Source: CAVXDP01 sp964562925 (GTDB taxonomy: Archaea; Thermoproteota; Bathyarchaeia; 40CM-2-53-6; CAVXDP01). Taken from it: 63,721 nucleotides of DNA. A program made the position numbers and the translations under genes. A model generated the notes under the pieces. It had not been told where the DNA came from and searched no databases. It worked only from the letters and a program-made list of their open reading frames with translations. The stretch spans positions 1-63,721 of the forward strand of contig CAZLVF010000006.1 of assembly GCA_964562925.1 (NCBI GenBank), given 5' to 3'. Each line of letters opens with the position of its first letter. Within the stretch, counting starts at the first letter, position 1. This document shows positions 60,192 through 63,721 of the stretch, in pieces.

Positions 60192-63100
60192 TCACCTCTT
60201 TCTGAGCGGTAGTCTAACTGTGAAGGTTGATCCTTCGCCCATCTTACTCTCAACTGTAATGGTGCCATCATGCGCTTCTACCAGTCGTTTAGAGACGGGC
60301 AACCCAAATCCTGCTCCTTTGCTCTTGGTAGTGAAAAGTGGAACAAAGATCTTGTTCATGTTCTCTTGTGGTATTCCCACCCCTGTATCCTGTATACTAA
60401 TTAGAGCAGCGTCCTCCGTCTCTGAAGCTCTTATGGTGAGTTTACCTCTATTGGGCATAGCTTGAATGGCGTTTGTGACTAGGTTGGCGAATACCCGCCT
60501 CATCAACGTAGGGTCGATCTTGAGTTTCGGAAAGTTCTTGTCAATTATTCTAGAAGCCTTCACAGTCTCAGGGACTGTGATCGTTGAGAATGTGTCGTCG
60601 AGGAGCTGATTCAGACTGGTTTCAACAGGTTCAGGGCGTATGGGTCTCGCGTAATCCTGCAGATTAGAAACAATCTTGTTCATGTATTCCATCTGTTCCC
60701 TCAGATCGTTAAACAGACCCTCCAAACCAAGTTTCGTCGCCACCTCCGAATACGGGAAGGCCAAGTTCTTCACAGCCTTATTGGCTAGAAAGAGTCTGTT
60801 AACCATCACCTGCAACGGGTTGCGCAGATCATGCCCCACCATTGCTGCCGCTTCACCGATAGCAGCCATTCGCTCACTCTGGAGAAGCCGCTGCTCCATC
60901 CGCTTGCGCTCAGTGATGTCCCTGAAAACACCAACCAGATACGTTTTTCCACCCAACGTTGTCGGTGATGCGCCAACATCAACGTAGAAAATGCTGCCAT
61001 CCCTTCTTTTCACAGGAATATCCTTGGCCAGCGTAATCTCTTTCTTCGCCGCTCTTTCAAACTGTTCTAGTACATATGGGAGGCTATTCTTGGGATGGAT
61101 ATCCAAAACTCCAATATCCCTGAGCTCTTTACGACTATGTCCTATCATTTCGCAAAACGCTTTGTTACCATCAAAGAATTTTTTGTCTTCTACACTCACC
61201 AAATGTATCCCGTCGATTGCATTGTCATAAATGGTTCTGAACTTTTCCTCTGACTCGCGTAGTTCCCTACTTCTCTCTTCAACCAACTCTTCCAAATGCT
61301 TGCTCTGTTCTCTAAGCGCATCTTCCATACGCTTAGTTTCGGTCATATCGAAGCTCACTTCTAGTACGAGTGATGAGCCATCTACATCAGTGAAAGGATA
61401 ATCGTAGATCCTATGAATCCGGCCGTCAACGCGCGTGTGCTCCCATTCCTGAGGCTTTCCAGTATCGAAAACACGGAATGTCATACAGTCATCACAGGGT
61501 TGACTTCTTCCATGAAGTAATTCGTAACAGGGGTCTGCCTTCGAGTCGCCATAATGCTCTCGGAAGATACGGTTTGAAAACCGAATCGAATAATCTGGGG
61601 CAACGAGACAAATCGGTGCTGGCAACTCTTCCAGAAGGGAGTAGAGTCTTTTCCGCTCGCGTCTCAGCGCATCCTCCATCCGCTCACGTTCGGTGATGTC
61701 TGTGTCTGCGCCTCTGTATCCTAGAAGGCTTCCTTTCTCGTCGAGTATAGGAGACCCACTTGTTGAGAGCCAGACGGTCTTACCGTTCTTGTGCATGTTC
61801 CGGTTTACGAAATCGCGGAAGGCTTTCTTTTCTGCGAATACTTCAAACGCAGCGCTCTTAAGTTCCTCCCGGTCATCGGGATGGAAGAAGTCATAGAAAT
61901 GTTTTCCAAGCACTTCCTCTTGCTTGTATCCTAAAATCTTTTCAACAACAGGACTCGCGTAAACGTATTTCCCCTTACTGTCAACCTCCCAAATCCACTC
62001 TAAGGCATTCTCCGAAACATCCCTAAACCTTCTCTCGCTATTTCGCAGCTCTGCCTCCACCCGTTTACGCTCAAGAGCGTCTCCGATAATCTTGGAACAT
62101 ACCCTGAGAAGTGCTAGATCACTATCGCTCCACCGTCCAGTTCCAATGACGTTGTCAAAACCTATGAACCCAGCGAGCTCTCCTCCAATATTGAGGGGTA
62201 GTACCAGAAGCGATCTTATGTCCTGATCTTCCAGCAGTATTTTTCGTTCGGTTCTTACTTCTACAGGCATTTTTGAAGCATTTTCAATTTGAATAATCTC
62301 TCCTTTGCGGAGTTTTGTCATCCACCAAGGAAACTTGTCTGTAGAGAGGTTCTGTAGATTATTGATTTGCCGGCTCACGCCTTCAGCACACCATTCATGT
62401 GTGTTATCCATGATGGTTCCATTATCGCGGAACAGAAAGAGGTAAGATCGGCTTGCCCTGCTCAAACGGCCTATATCGGCTAGTGAAGCGTTGATAGCTG
62501 TATCAACGTCCAAAACACCGACGAAACTGGATGATATTTTGGAAACAGTTTCTTCAAATTCCAACCTGTGTAGGATGGCTTGTTCTGCCAGCTTGCGGTC
62601 GGTAATGTCAATGAGAATGACCGCATCTGCCGGTTTTCCTTGGAAAAGGATCTTCTGTGCGTGAACTATCACGGGGATCTCGGAACCGTCTCGTCCTGAC
62701 AAGTTAATCTCGTATGGCGGAATGGCTTCTCCGCGTAACCTCTTCGCTATATTCGCCTTTACCAGATTTCGAAATTCCTTTGAAACTGCCTTTTCAATAA
62801 AGTTGAATGATGGAGAGGTTAATCCTCAAAAGTCCAACCTGTCCTTTTGCACGCAGCGCTATTCACGTATTTCAAGCTGCCTTCCTGGATGATCGTCACG
62901 AGGTTCGGTGAATTCTCAACTATCGCCCGATACTTCTCCTCAGACTCCCTCAATGCTTGTTGGGCTTGCTTACGATCGGTGATGTCTCTTCCATAGATAT
63001 TGACATAGCCGGTATCCTTAACCGGCACAAGAGTAAACAGAAAGGTCCGGTCACCAAGCTCGACATCTACGCTTCTGCTTGACTGGCTCGTATACAATTC

Positions 63101-63721
63101 GTTTACCAAGTCACGCCAATACTTTGGGGCCTTGCCGCCAGCCTTACATCCCCAATCCTGCAATAATCGCTCGCTCGCTTTATTCGCGTCAAGAACGACG
63201 CCGTCCTGGCTTAGTCGCATTACGGGGTTTGGGTTCTCTTCAGGAAATCTTGCTAAACTCTTGATCTCATCTTCAGCTTCCTTGTGCTCGGTGATGTCGT
63301 AGATCGTCCCTTGAACCATAATAGGCTTCCCTGAATCGTCACAGATATTTTGGATGACTTCGTGAACCCATCGTATCTCACCATCTTTGCGTACGATGCG
63401 GTATTTCCTTTCCTCTGAATAGTTTGGTGTTGAAGCTACTTTGGATTCCGAGATTCGTGGTAGATCTTCAGGATAGATAATTTGGTTCCATCTTGGTTTT
63501 CCAGCAGTGAACTCTTTCTCCGTGTAACCGGTGATTTTCTCGACAGCGCCGTGGAAGAATATTGGAGTCCAGTCCATGTTTCCACGATAAGCTATTCCCT
63601 GTAAGTTCCGCAAGAATGAACGGTACCGTTCCTCGCTCTCCCGTAAAGCCTCCTGCGCCCTTATGCGCTCGGTAATGTCTAGGAACGTGACTTGTAGGGC
63701 GGGTTTACCGCGGTACTCGAT
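60192..63721 (-). pseudogene. Multi-PAS/GAF sensor histidine kinase, frameshifted, runs off the window
   Basis: One gene split by a single-base deletion near 62820: the upstream part (63613-62819) ends GWTFED and then a stop, while the -1 frame continues as LTSPSFNFIEKAVSKEF without interruption into the downstream part. The 5' end lies beyond 63721. Order from the visible N-terminus: PAS (ending LDITER), PAS (RNMDWTPIFFHG to DITEHKEA), PAS-like (ENPNPVMRLSQDGV to GRDITDRKQA), PAS (ENSPNLVTIIQEG, broken), GAF (FEETVSKISSSFVG to RWSDSDLALLRV), three more PAS units, then HisKA with AAAMVGHDLRNPLQV (phosphoacceptor His), and HATPase with VTNAIQAMP, DTGVGIP and GAGFGLPVSKRLVEAH. No membrane segments are seen in the window. 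It probably senses several cues and phosphorylates the adjacent receiver. If the deletion is a sequencing error the protein is intact. Confidence 0.85.

Noticed and set aside
1..63721. CRISPR array
   Set aside because: No regularly spaced direct repeats; the only short tandem repeat is the two-copy 32-nt one at 40501.

Overview
The window is archaeal. It encodes ribosomal protein S8e, SRP19, two thermosome subunits, deoxyhypusine synthase, a GPN-loop GTPase, a HemK2/Mtq2-type methyltransferase and an Acr3-type arsenite pump. It also has TATA-like boxes about 25-30 nt upstream of leaderless starts, and two tRNA genes that appear to carry introns at non-canonical sites. Together with an ADP-forming acyl-CoA synthetase subunit and a lone MtrA-like corrinoid protein, this points to a mesophilic or moderately thermophilic member of the Thermoproteota/TACK group. 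A Bathyarchaeia-like lineage is my best guess, by inference only. A 100-N scaffold gap shows that it is a draft, probably metagenomic, assembly.

Layout. 1-9075: mixed metabolic genes (class V aminotransferase end, QueG-like ferredoxin, Mtq2, DUF2148, ureohydrolase, DUF488, deoxyhypusine synthase, PHP phosphatase) and a decayed secreted-protein gene. 9164-9373: the N gap, flanked by identical 55-nt ends. 9497-17624: citrate synthase, then a proteostasis block consisting of a three-TM membrane protein overlapping a tandem-AAA+/Lon-protease fusion, followed by two thermosome genes. 18001-20697: TrpB2 divergent from an ACT-domain regulator, then S8e-SRP19. 20870-26303: an accessory stretch with an interrupted membrane protein, a transposase fragment, an arsenic locus (arsR, acr3, arsC remnant) and the MtrA-like protein. 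26766-34375: scpB-scpA-smc, then uppS, a thioinosine/6-oxopurine-type phosphorylase and a coiled-coil protein. 34552-38731: small zinc and AbrB-like proteins, an ACD beta subunit, GPN GTPase and CinA. 38862-42945: two divergent large cell-surface proteins (a repeat protein and a metzincin-like protease) around a tandem repeat, plus a YyaL deletion remnant. 43047-46050: a DNA repair pair (Pol IV and a LigD-type phosphoesterase), a flavodoxin and an unknown gene. 46200-49572: an operon of an SMC5/SMC6-like ATPase, an Nse4-like kleisin and an Nse3/MAGE-like tandem winged-helix protein. 49756-55655: a glycosyltransferase/GH130 cluster. 55842-63721: an eIF2B/R15P-isomerase family protein, the two tRNAs, an aldolase, a small metallopeptidase, a VapBC pair between a tRNA and a tRNA 3' fragment, and a multi-PAS histidine kinase (frameshifted, running off the end) with its response regulator.

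The most notable signal is the three-gene SMC5/6-like operon. Its ATPase mixes Smc5-type and Smc6-type signature residues, and its neighbours carry the C-terminal kleisin motif of Nse4 and a MAGE-like fold pattern. It sits in the same window as a canonical SMC-ScpAB set, so the cell would have two condensin-like machines. The second notable signal is the CDC48-like double AAA+ fused to a Lon proteolytic domain, with a separate overlapping membrane gene. The third is a tRNA-Asn whose cloverleaf forms only if three introns are removed. Several genes are broken by single lesions, which could be real decay or assembly error.
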